From assembly GCA_903835145.1 (NCBI GenBank), contig CAILMA010000169.1, forward strand, positions 1-6,135: a stretch of 6,135 nucleotides of DNA, in the 5' to 3' direction. Under the pieces are notes generated by a model. It had not been told where the DNA came from and did not search any database. It was given only the letters and a program-made list of their open reading frames with translations. This stretch comes from an uncultured Bacteroidota bacterium (GTDB taxonomy: Bacteria; Bacteroidota; Bacteroidia; Chitinophagales; Chitinophagaceae). The position numbers were made by a program, and so were the translations under genes. This document shows positions 1 through 6,135 of this stretch, piece after piece. Every line of letters starts with the position of its first letter. Positions within the stretch are counted from its first letter, which is position 1.

Positions 1-324
1 ACTGTAAAAACAAATACGGGCACCAACGCCACTCAAAATGCCACACTCGCGCTGCATAAAGAAGGGCTGAGTATGGAAGAAATTGCAGAGCAACGTGGCC
101 TCTCGCTCAGTACGGTAGAAACACACCTGGCACTATTTGTAGGGCGTGGGGAACTGGACTTGTTTAATATAGTGCCAATAGACAAGGTGGACAAAATAAC
201 AAATGCCATAAAGGCTTCGGGACAGACTGTGGCATTGAAACCCGTAAAGGATATTCTTGGCGACAATTTTACCTATGGAGAAATAAGGATGGTACTGGAG
301 TACAACAAAAGCCTCGGCCTATAG
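1..324 (+). CDS. C-terminal fragment of a RecQ/PIF1-type DNA helicase (HTH_40-like domain), 5' partial
   Basis: The frame is open from the first base to a TAG at 322-324, giving the last 107 residues of a longer protein; the ATG at 73 lies inside the HTH and is not a start. Residues about 14-50 form a winged-helix-like HTH: 'LHKEGLSMEEIAEQRGLS' followed by 'STVETHLALFVGRGELD'. The following 'DKITNAI...LKPVKDILGDNFTYGEIRMVL' matches the rest of the HTH_40-type domain found at the C-terminus of RecQ and PIF1-like helicases in Bacteroidota. By family knowledge the missing upstream part would carry the ATP-dependent helicase motor, and this tail would help bind DNA. No motor motif is visible, so RecQ and PIF1-like cannot be told apart. 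The gene converges on the polysaccharide genes and is probably unrelated to them. It marks the edge of that locus. Confidence 0.75.
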   Translation, partial: TVKTNTGTNATQNATLALHKEGLSMEEIAEQRGLSLSTVETHLALFVGRGELDLFNIVPIDKVDKITNAIKASGQTVALKPVKDILGDNFTYGEIRMVLEYNKSLGL

Positions 325-338
325 CGCAGGTATTAACG
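325..338. other. 14-bp convergent intergenic gap with a small palindrome
   Basis: Only 14 bp separate the helicase stop (322-324, plus strand) from the sugar transferase stop (339-341, TAA on the minus strand). An 8-bp perfect palindrome, TAACGTTA, covers 334-341 and includes that minus-strand stop codon. Around it, CAGG at 327-330 can pair with CCTG at 349-352, giving a short 4-5 bp stem with a loop of about 18 nt. This is too weak, and lacks a T-run, to call an intrinsic terminator. Transcripts from both sides probably run into the opposing gene's 3' end. Confidence 0.35.
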
Positions 339-974
339 TTATTCTTTGCCTGTAAACTTCTCCATAGTAACTGAAGTGGCGGAACTTATACCTTCTGGTT
401 TTACAACCTTCTTTACTGTAAGGAGCAATATCCTGAAATCGAGCAGGAAACTGATATTGTCAACATACCATACATCATACTCAAATTTCTGTTTCCAGCT
501 TATGGCATTGCGGCCATTTACCTGGGCCCAGCCGGTAATACCAGGCTTCACTTCATGCCGGCGTTGCTGAGTTGGGCTGTATAACGGCAGGTATTCTTCC
601 AGCAATGGCCGGGGGCCTACTATACTCATGTCGCCTTTTATCACATTCAGCAGTTGCGGTATTTCATCGAGCGATGTCCGTCTTATGAAACTACCCAAGG
701 GAGTTATGCGGTCGGCATCGGGCAATAGGTTACCATCCTTATCTTTTTTATCGTTCATGGTCTTGAACTTCACCACCTTAAATATTTTCCCACGCTTGCC
801 CGGCCGCCTTTGGAAAAAGAAGGGCTTCCCGGAATTGGAAATTGTGAGCCTGATAACGAGGAAAATAAATAAGGGTGAGAAAATTAGAAACACAACAGAT
901 GCCGCGAAAACATCTCCAAGTGGCTTGACAAGATGAATATAAATACTGGAAATGATACTTCTGCGTATTGCCAT
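339..974 (-). CDS. Sugar transferase (monotopic phosphoglycosyl transferase, PglC/WcaJ C-domain family)
   Basis: 211 residues, the length of a minimal PglC-type enzyme, without the extra N-terminal membrane domains of WcaJ/WbaP. The family moves a sugar phosphate from a UDP-sugar to undecaprenyl phosphate at the inner face of the cytoplasmic membrane, the first step of capsule, exopolysaccharide, O-antigen or glycan assembly. Seen here: a basic N-terminus, a hydrophobic segment at about 22-42 with the Ser33-Pro34 pair expected for a re-entrant helix, 'FFFQRRPGKRGKIF' (52-65), 'KFKTM' (69-73), the catalytic Asp103-Glu104 in 'SLDEIPQLLNV', 'GDMSIVGPRP' (114-123) and 'PGITGWAQVNGRN' (144-156). 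All family hallmarks are intact. The start is ATG at 972-974, 11 bp after the GT4 stop, with GGAAG just upstream. Co-transcription with the GT4 gene is very likely. The sugar substrate cannot be told from sequence. Confidence 0.93.
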   Translation of the reverse strand: MAIRRSIISSIYIHLVKPLGDVFAASVVFLIFSPLFIFLVIRLTISNSGKPFFFQRRPGKRGKIFKVVKFKTMNDKKDKDGNLLPDADRITPLGSFIRRTSLDEIPQLLNVIKGDMSIVGPRPLLEEYLPLYSPTQQRRHEVKPGITGWAQVNGRNAISWKQKFEYDVWYVDNISFLLDFRILLLTVKKVVKPEGISSATSVTMEKFTGKE

Positions 975-977
975 AAT

Positions 978-982
978 CTTCC
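978..982 (-). promoter_or_regulatory. Shine-Dalgarno-like site for the sugar transferase
   Basis: On the minus strand GGAAG ends 3 nt before the ATG at 974. The motif lies in the 11-bp gap after the GT4 stop codon (986-988). The spacing is a little short, and SD sites matter less in Bacteroidota, but it supports this ATG as the start and tight translational linkage to the GT4 gene. Confidence 0.4.
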
Positions 983-985
983 GTT

Positions 986-2227
986 CTACTTCTTGCCAAC
1001 AATATCGCTGATGTGACCTATGTATTTTTTCGCGAGTACTTCCCGGTCAAAATTCTCTTTCGCATACTTGTAACCGCTTTCACCTTCTTTCTGTAAGCGC
1101 TCCGGGTGTGCAAGATATTCCCGTATGATACGGTTGTACTCTGATGCGTTCTCTGGTTCCACATAGCTACCCGCTCCTGCATCTTCCAGCAACTCGCGGG
1201 AAACGCCATCAATAGCCATCAAAATTGGCTTTTTGCAAGACATGTAGTCAAATGTTTTATTGGAATAGACGGTCTTAAAAGTATCCACTTTTTTTAGCAC
1301 TGATGCGCCCATTTCCGAGGCCAGTATGTACCTGAATACTTCAGCTTTGGGAACTGAATCGAGAAACCGGACATTGGTAATTTTACGGTCACTCGCCATT
1401 TTCTTCAGTCGTTCCTTCTCCATCCCCTGCCCTATCAATAGGAACAGTACATTGGTGTCGCTGAGTAGTTCACCCGCATCCAGCACCTGTTCCAGGTGGT
1501 TGGCAACGCCGTGAGCACCTACATATGTTATCACAAATCTACCATCCAGATCATGCTCTTTTCTAAAAGCATCACGGTCAAACTCTCGGAGCAATTTTTC
1601 TGACAAACTAAAGTCTGCCGCATTTGATATTTGAATGAGTTTACTTTCGGCAATTCCTTTTTTGTCTCTGAGCGTTTTGTAAAATGCCGGAGTAAGTACG
1701 TTCACGAGCTTTGCCGTTTTATAAATAAAGCCTTCCACCCAAAATGCCAGCTTGATAACTAACCCATTCGTTAAAACACCGGTATCGATAGCCGACTCTG
1801 GCCACAAATCACGCACTTCAAACACAAACGGCATTCGCCTTAGCCGGGAAACAAGATAACCAGTTGCCCCTACGAATAAAGGCGGAGATGTAACTATGAC
1901 AACATCAAATTTCCCCTTAGCCTTAAAAAGCCCGGCATATGCCGAAGAAAACATAAAGGAAAAATACCCCCAAAGCCTGCCAATAAAATGTTTGTTGTAA
2001 GCCTCGGAAACGTGGCAACGCAATACATTAACAGCACCCTGCTGCTTTCTTACGAAGTGTTTCCCTTTGTATTCTGGTCTTTTTTCCTTGCCATTAGCAT
2101 GCATCATACCGCCAAGCACCGTAACTGTGTGGCCCATTTCCGTCCACACCCGCGTAAGCTCATTCCAGCGGCTCCCACCCGGGTCATCTTCTTCCAAAAA
2201 ATACTGATGGATCAATAATATGTTCAT
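986..2227 (-). CDS. Glycosyltransferase family 4 protein (WbuB-like)
   Basis: 413 residues from the ATG at 2225-2227. The reading frame can be extended to a TTG at 2272, but the added 15 residues are unlike the family and would place a promoter element inside the gene, whereas 'MNILLIHQYF' is the classic GT-B first strand. N-terminal acceptor domain: 'GGSRW' (17-21), 'GHTVTVLGG' (32-40), 'FDVVIVTSPPLFVG' (107-120) and 'FEVRDLWPESAIDTGVL' (136-152); the last is typical of WbuB-like GT4 enzymes. C-terminal nucleotide-sugar domain: 'ITYVGAHGVANHLEQVL' (233-249), 'LLIGQG' (263-268) and 'SNKTFDYMSCKKPIL' (322-336). By family it is a cytosolic or membrane-associated retaining transferase adding a sugar to a lipid-linked intermediate. 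WbuB itself is an N-acetyl-L-fucosamine transferase, but that specificity should not be assumed. The sugar transferase 11 bp downstream supports a role in polysaccharide repeat-unit assembly. Confidence 0.92.
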   Translation of the reverse strand: MNILLIHQYFLEEDDPGGSRWNELTRVWTEMGHTVTVLGGMMHANGKEKRPEYKGKHFVRKQQGAVNVLRCHVSEAYNKHFIGRLWGYFSFMFSSAYAGLFKAKGKFDVVIVTSPPLFVGATGYLVSRLRRMPFVFEVRDLWPESAIDTGVLTNGLVIKLAFWVEGFIYKTAKLVNVLTPAFYKTLRDKKGIAESKLIQISNAADFSLSEKLLREFDRDAFRKEHDLDGRFVITYVGAHGVANHLEQVLDAGELLSDTNVLFLLIGQGMEKERLKKMASDRKITNVRFLDSVPKAEVFRYILASEMGASVLKKVDTFKTVYSNKTFDYMSCKKPILMAIDGVSRELLEDAGAGSYVEPENASEYNRIIREYLAHPERLQKEGESGYKYAKENFDREVLAKKYIGHISDIVGKK

Positions 2228-2234
2228 GCGGGTG

Positions 2235-2242
2235 CAAAAATA
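2235..2242 (-). promoter_or_regulatory. Candidate Bacteroidota -7 promoter box for the GT4-sugar transferase pair
   Basis: The minus strand reads TATTTTTG, an exact match to the Bacteroidota -7 consensus TAnnTTTG, ending 7 nt before the GT4 ATG. No good -33 TTG sits at the usual 19-21 nt distance: the nearest TTG (2272-2270) is 27 nt away, and only CTG (2263-2261) lies at about 18 nt. If the box is used, transcription would start almost at the ATG, giving a leaderless or very short leader. It also argues against the upstream TTG start. AT-rich surroundings make a chance match possible. Confidence 0.5.
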
Positions 2243-2298
2243 GTTTTTTGATTTTATTAGCAGGTAGCACAATCAGCCAAATACAGAAAAAATAAAAG

Positions 2299-2365
2299 AA
2301 AATTGAAAAGGTGAGTGGACTTCAAAAGCGATACACTCGATCAAATGAAGATAAAAAATTGAAAA
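2299..2365. repeat. 11-bp direct repeat AAAATTGAAAA, two copies
   Basis: Exact copies of AAAATTGAAAA lie at 2299-2309 and 2355-2365, with starts 56 bp apart, flanking the inverted repeat at 2320-2350. They could be paired binding sites for a regulator, but in DNA this rich in A and T an 11-bp repeat can arise by chance. No duplication of flanking sequence and no mobile element is seen. Confidence 0.3.
2320..2350 (-). terminator. Imperfect inverted repeat downstream of the lyase gene, possible weak terminator
   Basis: CTTCA at 2320-2324 pairs with TGAAG at 2346-2350. Inside, after an internal loop of A residues, GAT at 2330-2332 can pair with ATC at 2340-2342. On the minus-strand transcript the hairpin lies about 26 nt after the lyase stop, and a U-rich run follows after roughly 10 nt. 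The stem is short and interrupted and the U-run does not abut it, so this could equally be an operator or chance. Confidence 0.2.
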
Positions 2366-2376
2366 ATCATATTAAA

Positions 2377-4263
2377 TCAACCAATTTCTATGGCCGTTTC
2401 AATAATGCTAACCCCGGTAACCACCAACTCCGTATTTTTTTGTTTTTGCCCATATAGCGAAGAATTCCAGCCCTCCTGCTTTATAACTTTCAGGTCCTTA
2501 CCGGACTCATTTTTAGCAGTGAGCTTCAGTTTTTTATAGCGTGCATCGGACAAGTGCCAAAGCTGGCGCATCGGTAACCCGGCAGGCGCTCCGCTTACTT
2601 CGTCCCTGATGCTCCATTCTGGTTTGCCTTTTACCTTGGTTACGATACGGCGGTGTACGATGCCTTTCTGCAGATACACGAATGCATGAATTGCACCATC
2701 AAATACAAAGCTTTTCTCGCTCTCGACAAGAGAGGCGTTTTTGCGCTGCGACCAGTAATACCAAATGAAACGCCCGCCTTTCAGCATCTGGTCCTTATCG
2801 CCCAGCATAACAGTATTGTGTGACGCTGTGCCGCTGAAATATCTTATTGTGGCGTCATCAGTATTGTATTTGTAACTGCCGGCATCCTGAAGAATATTTT
2901 CGCCTTTGTACCAGATATCAATGTGCAGGTTATCGGCATGCTGAGGACGGTCTTTGTAACTACCGCATTTAATAAATGTAAGTGTTTGCGGTTCCCGCAT
3001 GATGTAGTATCCACCATCAGGAAAAATATGGACTCCATTCGCCGGCTGCCATGTTTTTCGTGCATTCTCAAAAGTCCCGTACCAATGGGAATCTTCATTA
3101 AAATTATTGAACTGGAGTTCTGTGCCCAACGCGGCGGCCAGTGCCTGTAGCTGAGGCCTGTAGTCGCGGTAATCGGTGCTGCTTAGCCTGAAGAACAGCG
3201 CACCATCATTTGCCCCATAGTTGGGAAGCATGCCATTTTCATCAATCAGGCACGTTCTCAGGTAATGGAATGTGCGCTTGGCCCGCTTATAAACCACATC
3301 GCTGAAACGTTCTTTGTTCTGATCGGCAATAGTGATGGCCCATGTAAGCAACTGCACCACTACGCGGTGATAATTCATTGAAAACTGCAAAAAGGTACCA
3401 TCCTCATAAATCTGATAGGCTATTTCCTGCTCAAACCATGCCTTACCTTTCTTTTTCCAAACGGCCGCCCCGGGTAGGGACGGATACAAAAGTCCACCCA
3501 GATACAGCGTAAGTGTTTCTGTAATAGCATGATTGTTGCGTACTGCAATTCGGGAAAAATTGATATTGTTGTATATATGATGTAGATGCCAGTAAATGGC
3601 ATATTGCATCTGATTGAAAACTTCCTCTGTAAGTGCCGGCGAATTTCTGTAATAATGCAGCGCAAAAGTCCAGTTAAGTATGCGCAGCGACATCTCCTGA
3701 CTACAGCGGTAGTTAGGACCGCAGTTTACCGGATTCCCCTTTATCCAGGAAAGGATATCAGCAAAAACGGTTGTAGCACAGTCAACACTGAAATGATAAT
3801 CATAACGAATGAGATCGTAGATGTAGGAGAACCTTGATTTTTCCCAAACATACTTTATGTCTCCGGCTTCTTTAGAATAATCAGGAATCTCCGTCCAGTG
3901 CTTTTTAACATCATACTTATATCCTGAATCAGGATTGGTGACCCAGTCGTAGTTCTTACCCAGATCTGCAAGAATGCTGTTAAAAAGAAGCAACTTACCA
4001 CTCTTTATTTGCTCGTACCTTTCTTTTAAGTCAGCAGTAGGTGTCTTGGGGAATAACAATGATTCTTTGTCGTTGAACAAAAATCTTACGGGTTGCAGCT
4101 TCCATTCGTTAAGTGTGATATATTGTTTATAGGCAGGGGCGGCAGGGAATTTTCGTTTCAGCAGGCCTGTACGACGCAAAAACTCATGACGGGCTCTGAA
4201 TGCGATGTATCGCCCGCCCATATTACCTACAAGGTTGAGTACTTTATCTATTTTACCTGCCAT
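2377..4263 (-). CDS. Heparinase II/III family protein (polysaccharide lyase-like)
   Basis: 628 residues, a full-length heparinase II/III-type protein: an alpha-helical toroid (about 60-390) and a C-terminal beta-sandwich (about 405-625). Family members cleave uronate-containing polysaccharides by beta-elimination. Likely active-site residues are present: 'VRNNHAITE' (241-249, Asn243-Asn244-His245), 'MNYHR' (296-300, Tyr298-His299) and 'QHADNLHIDIW' (441-451, His442). 'DAGSYKYN' (460-467) and 'GTASHNTVMLGDKDQM' (478-493) are strong family markers. The start is fixed: an in-frame stop lies at 4281-4279 on the minus strand with no start codon between. The N-terminus 'MAGKIDKVLNLVGNMGGRY' has no signal peptide or lipobox, which is odd for a lyase. 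The gene begins 7 bp after the kinase stop. Relatives of this type often sit in exopolysaccharide or O-antigen clusters beside GT4 and sugar transferase genes; substrate and true activity are unknown. Confidence 0.9.
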   Translation of the reverse strand: MAGKIDKVLNLVGNMGGRYIAFRARHEFLRRTGLLKRKFPAAPAYKQYITLNEWKLQPVRFLFNDKESLLFPKTPTADLKERYEQIKSGKLLLFNSILADLGKNYDWVTNPDSGYKYDVKKHWTEIPDYSKEAGDIKYVWEKSRFSYIYDLIRYDYHFSVDCATTVFADILSWIKGNPVNCGPNYRCSQEMSLRILNWTFALHYYRNSPALTEEVFNQMQYAIYWHLHHIYNNINFSRIAVRNNHAITETLTLYLGGLLYPSLPGAAVWKKKGKAWFEQEIAYQIYEDGTFLQFSMNYHRVVVQLLTWAITIADQNKERFSDVVYKRAKRTFHYLRTCLIDENGMLPNYGANDGALFFRLSSTDYRDYRPQLQALAAALGTELQFNNFNEDSHWYGTFENARKTWQPANGVHIFPDGGYYIMREPQTLTFIKCGSYKDRPQHADNLHIDIWYKGENILQDAGSYKYNTDDATIRYFSGTASHNTVMLGDKDQMLKGGRFIWYYWSQRKNASLVESEKSFVFDGAIHAFVYLQKGIVHRRIVTKVKGKPEWSIRDEVSGAPAGLPMRQLWHLSDARYKKLKLTAKNESGKDLKVIKQEGWNSSLYGQKQKNTELVVTGVSIIETAIEIG

Positions 4264-4270
4264 TACCCGG

Positions 4271-6135
4271 TTACAATGTTACAATAAATTCACAACCCTC
4301 GTTTACTTTACTTAGTAATTTAATAGAGCCACCGAGCGATTCTATTTGATTTTTGATAAGGTATAGCCCCACTCCCTTACTATCGTAACCGCGGTGAAAA
4401 ACCTGATTGAGCTTGAACACTTTTTCACGGTATTTTTCGAGGTCTATCCCCAATCCATTATCTTTTACAAAAATCACTACTCGACCCTCAACAACAGTTG
4501 AGCCAATTTCAATAAAAGGTATTTCACCGGGCTTACAATATTTAATTGCGTTGCTTATCAGGTTGTAAAGAATACTTTCCAGATATATTTTTGGGTATTT
4601 AATTACATCAATTTCCAGATTCAGTGTTATTTTAGCCTGCTTCTCGAAAATGATACCATACAATTGTTTTGTGATATCGTTTATCAATTCACGCAGGTCG
4701 CAATCTTCGCTGGCTATATCAACATTAAGTTTTATCTGCATCAATTCCATGAGTGTATTCAGGCTATTGGTGAGCCTTATACTGCTTTCATGAATGATCT
4801 GGCCTGCCTCCTCCTTGGTGAAGGGCTCTTCTTCTGCGGCCGGGTCGTCATCGGCCATAATCAACCTGTCAGCAAGCATACTTATATTAGCCGCAGGGCC
4901 GCGCAGGTTATGCGCGATGATGTGATTTAATTCCTCAAGCTGGCTTATTTTATTGTTCAGGCTTGTACCTGTTGCTTCAAGTTCAGCATTTTTCCTGTGT
5001 ATCTCATCGGTGAGTTCCTTTTGCCGGGATATATCAACAATATCGAAAATATAATACTTAGGATTCTCGTCATTGTCCCAAACTATTGACACAGTTATAG
5101 AAGTTGTGATGATATGTCTTTGGCTGGAAATAAAACGCTTTTGAATCGTATATGCGGGCACTTCCTTTGTGAGCAACTGGTCCTTGAAATAATTGTCAAC
5201 CTGCCTGTCGTCCGGGTAAGTAATGTCATCACAATAGCACTGGCAGAGCTCCTCACGGGTGTAGCCGGTTAGCTCACAGATTTTGTCATTTACCTCCAGC
5301 CATTTTCCATCGAGCGTTATCAAAGCCTTGCCTATGCCCGAATAGTTAAATGAACTAGCAAACGTATCCATACTGGTTTGCAATGCTTGCTCCGCAAGAA
5401 TACGGTCTGTAATGTCAAGCCCGTAAACGATCAACATCTCAAAAACGCCATTATCCCTAAAAACCGGAAAAAGACACCGCATCTGATACACAGTGGACTG
5501 GCCACCCCACTCTATTTTTTCCTCCCGGTAAATCATTTTACGCTCTCTAACAGCCTGGTTGAAATACTCCTCCCGCTCTTCTGCTATAGATAATGGTAAA
5601 TTCCGGTACCGGCAATAATCCTCATTTGTTTTTCCTATCAACCACTTCCTCAAAAAAGCATCTTTAACCGCCTTTGGGTTTACGAACATAAACCGATGAT
5701 CAGCGTCAAAAACGGCAATATCTGCAGAAATATTATTAAGGATACTCTCGTAAAAAAGTCTTTGATTTTCGAACCTGCGTTCAATATTCCGGCTACTTGT
5801 GATGTCTCTGAATTTCCATATCGCGCCCTTGTCAGCCTCACCAAGCATCAACGGTAAGTAATCCCTACTGACTATGACACCTCCGGGAAGCTCAAGCTCA
5901 TCGCTAAGTACAACCTCTTTAAATCGCGTAACCAATTTCACGCGCTCAATAATGTGCTCCTTTTCAGCATACCTGATTTGTTCATTATGCAGCAAATCAT
6001 AGTGATTGGTGCCTATTAGTTCCTCTGCAGGCATATCAAGCTGATGCATCTCGCAGAACTTCTGGTTGGCAAAGATAATTTTCCGGGACTCGTCGGTCAC
6101 GAGAATCCCGTTATGTAAGTTATTGATGAGTTTAG
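4271..6135 (-). CDS. Multi-PAS sensor histidine kinase, 5' partial
   Basis: The frame is open to the window edge: 11 complete codons ('KLINNLHNGIL') precede the GTG at 6100-6098, and that GTG lies inside the first PAS domain, so the true start is outside. Numbering from that Val as 1: PAS1 about 1-105 ending 'WKFRDIT'; PAS2 about 115-235, 'ISADIAVFDADHRFMFVNP' to 'YGLDITDR'; PAS3 about 244-360, 'GKWLEVNDKICELTGYTREE' to 'IVDISRQ'; coiled linker 360-390; phosphoacceptor His397 in 'IIAHNLRGPAANI'; N box 'NLISNAIKY' (513-521); G1 'DNGLGI' (547-552); G2 'KGVGLYLIKNQ' (575-585). All catalytic boxes are intact. No receiver domain follows and no membrane segment is visible, so it may be cytosolic, though the missing N-terminus could change that. 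It ends 7 bp before the lyase ATG. The response regulator and signal are unknown. Confidence 0.93.
   Translation of the reverse strand, partial: KLINNLHNGILVTDESRKIIFANQKFCEMHQLDMPAEELIGTNHYDLLHNEQIRYAEKEHIIERVKLVTRFKEVVLSDELELPGGVIVSRDYLPLMLGEADKGAIWKFRDITSSRNIERRFENQRLFYESILNNISADIAVFDADHRFMFVNPKAVKDAFLRKWLIGKTNEDYCRYRNLPLSIAEEREEYFNQAVRERKMIYREEKIEWGGQSTVYQMRCLFPVFRDNGVFEMLIVYGLDITDRILAEQALQTSMDTFASSFNYSGIGKALITLDGKWLEVNDKICELTGYTREELCQCYCDDITYPDDRQVDNYFKDQLLTKEVPAYTIQKRFISSQRHIITTSITVSIVWDNDENPKYYIFDIVDISRQKELTDEIHRKNAELEATGTSLNNKISQLEELNHIIAHNLRGPAANISMLADRLIMADDDPAAEEEPFTKEEAGQIIHESSIRLTNSLNTLMELMQIKLNVDIASEDCDLRELINDITKQLYGIIFEKQAKITLNLEIDVIKYPKIYLESILYNLISNAIKYCKPGEIPFIEIGSTVVEGRVVIFVKDNGLGIDLEKYREKVFKLNQVFHRGYDSKGVGLYLIKNQIESLGGSIKLLSKVNEGCEFIVTL

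Larger units (their letters stand above)
2228..2376. other. 149-bp AT-rich intergenic region between the lyase and GT4 genes
   Basis: This is the only sizeable non-coding stretch. It holds the TAnnTTTG box near the GT4 start, an 11-bp direct repeat and an imperfect inverted repeat (listed separately). No open frame of note or tRNA-like fold is visible. Its position suggests a break between two transcription units or an internal promoter within one operon. Confidence 0.6.

Noticed and set aside
33..266. 77-codon minus-strand open frame opposite the helicase tail
   Set aside because: It is antisense to a recognisable HTH_40-like coding region and has low-complexity Ser-rich content.
2228..2272. 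15-residue N-terminal extension of the GT4 gene from a TTG codon
   Set aside because: The extension is unlike GT4 N-termini, uses a rare start and overlaps the candidate promoter; the ATG at 2227 opens directly into the first Rossmann strand.
2311..2340. Hairpin GAGTG (2313-2317) with CACTC (2334-2338)
   Set aside because: Only five base pairs with a 16-nt loop, and it competes with the dyad at 2320-2350; too weak to call as a separate feature.
2923..3150. Plus-strand open frames opposite the lyase gene (also around 3586-3837 and 4093-4287)
   Set aside because: Antisense to a full-length gene with intact family motifs, and no own domain; treated as chance frames.
4664..4930. 88-codon plus-strand open frame opposite the kinase HisKA/HATPase region
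   Set aside because: It lies wholly antisense to strongly conserved kinase motifs, and its translation shows no recognisable domain; it is a shadow frame.
1..6135. Mobile element, CRISPR array, tRNA or defence system
   Set aside because: No transposase, integrase, terminal repeats, spaced repeats or tRNA-like folds were seen; the genes form an ordinary polysaccharide and signalling neighbourhood.

Overview
The window looks like a stretch of a Bacteroidota chromosome, probably from the Chitinophagales/Sphingobacteriales side of the phylum; no finer placement can be supported. The grounds are a helicase tail with the C-terminal HTH typical of RecQ/PIF1-like helicases of this phylum, a multi-PAS histidine kinase with an H-N-L-R-G-P phosphoacceptor box, a TAnnTTTG promoter element of the Bacteroidota type, weak or absent Shine-Dalgarno sequences, and moderate GC with AT-rich spacers.

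Layout. A plus-strand gene fragment (1-324) is the C-terminal end of a helicase. It converges, with 14 bp between stops, on four minus-strand genes that fill the rest of the window. In transcription order these are: a PAS-PAS-PAS-HisKA-HATPase histidine kinase (6135 to 4271, open at the window edge), a heparinase II/III-family polysaccharide lyase-like protein (4263 to 2377), a WbuB-like GT4 glycosyltransferase (2227 to 986), and a small bacterial sugar transferase, i.e. a phosphoglycosyl transferase (974 to 339). Spacings are 7, 149 and 11 bp. About 97% of the window is coding.

How the genes work together. The last three look like the downstream end of an exopolysaccharide, capsule or O-antigen locus. 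The phosphoglycosyl transferase would start a lipid-linked repeat unit at the cytoplasmic face, the GT4 enzyme would add a sugar, and the heparinase-like protein would cleave or trim a uronate-containing polymer or otherwise process it. The kinase sits only 7 bp before the lyase gene, so the two are probably co-transcribed; a role for the kinase in controlling this locus is inference. A TAnnTTTG box directly before the GT4 gene suggests that the two biosynthetic genes also have their own promoter.

I see no RNA genes, CRISPR arrays, insertion sequences or phage genes. I also see no clearly new biological system. The points most worth a second look are the heparinase-like protein with no possible secretion signal, its tight linkage to a kinase, and the leaderless-type start of the GT4 gene.
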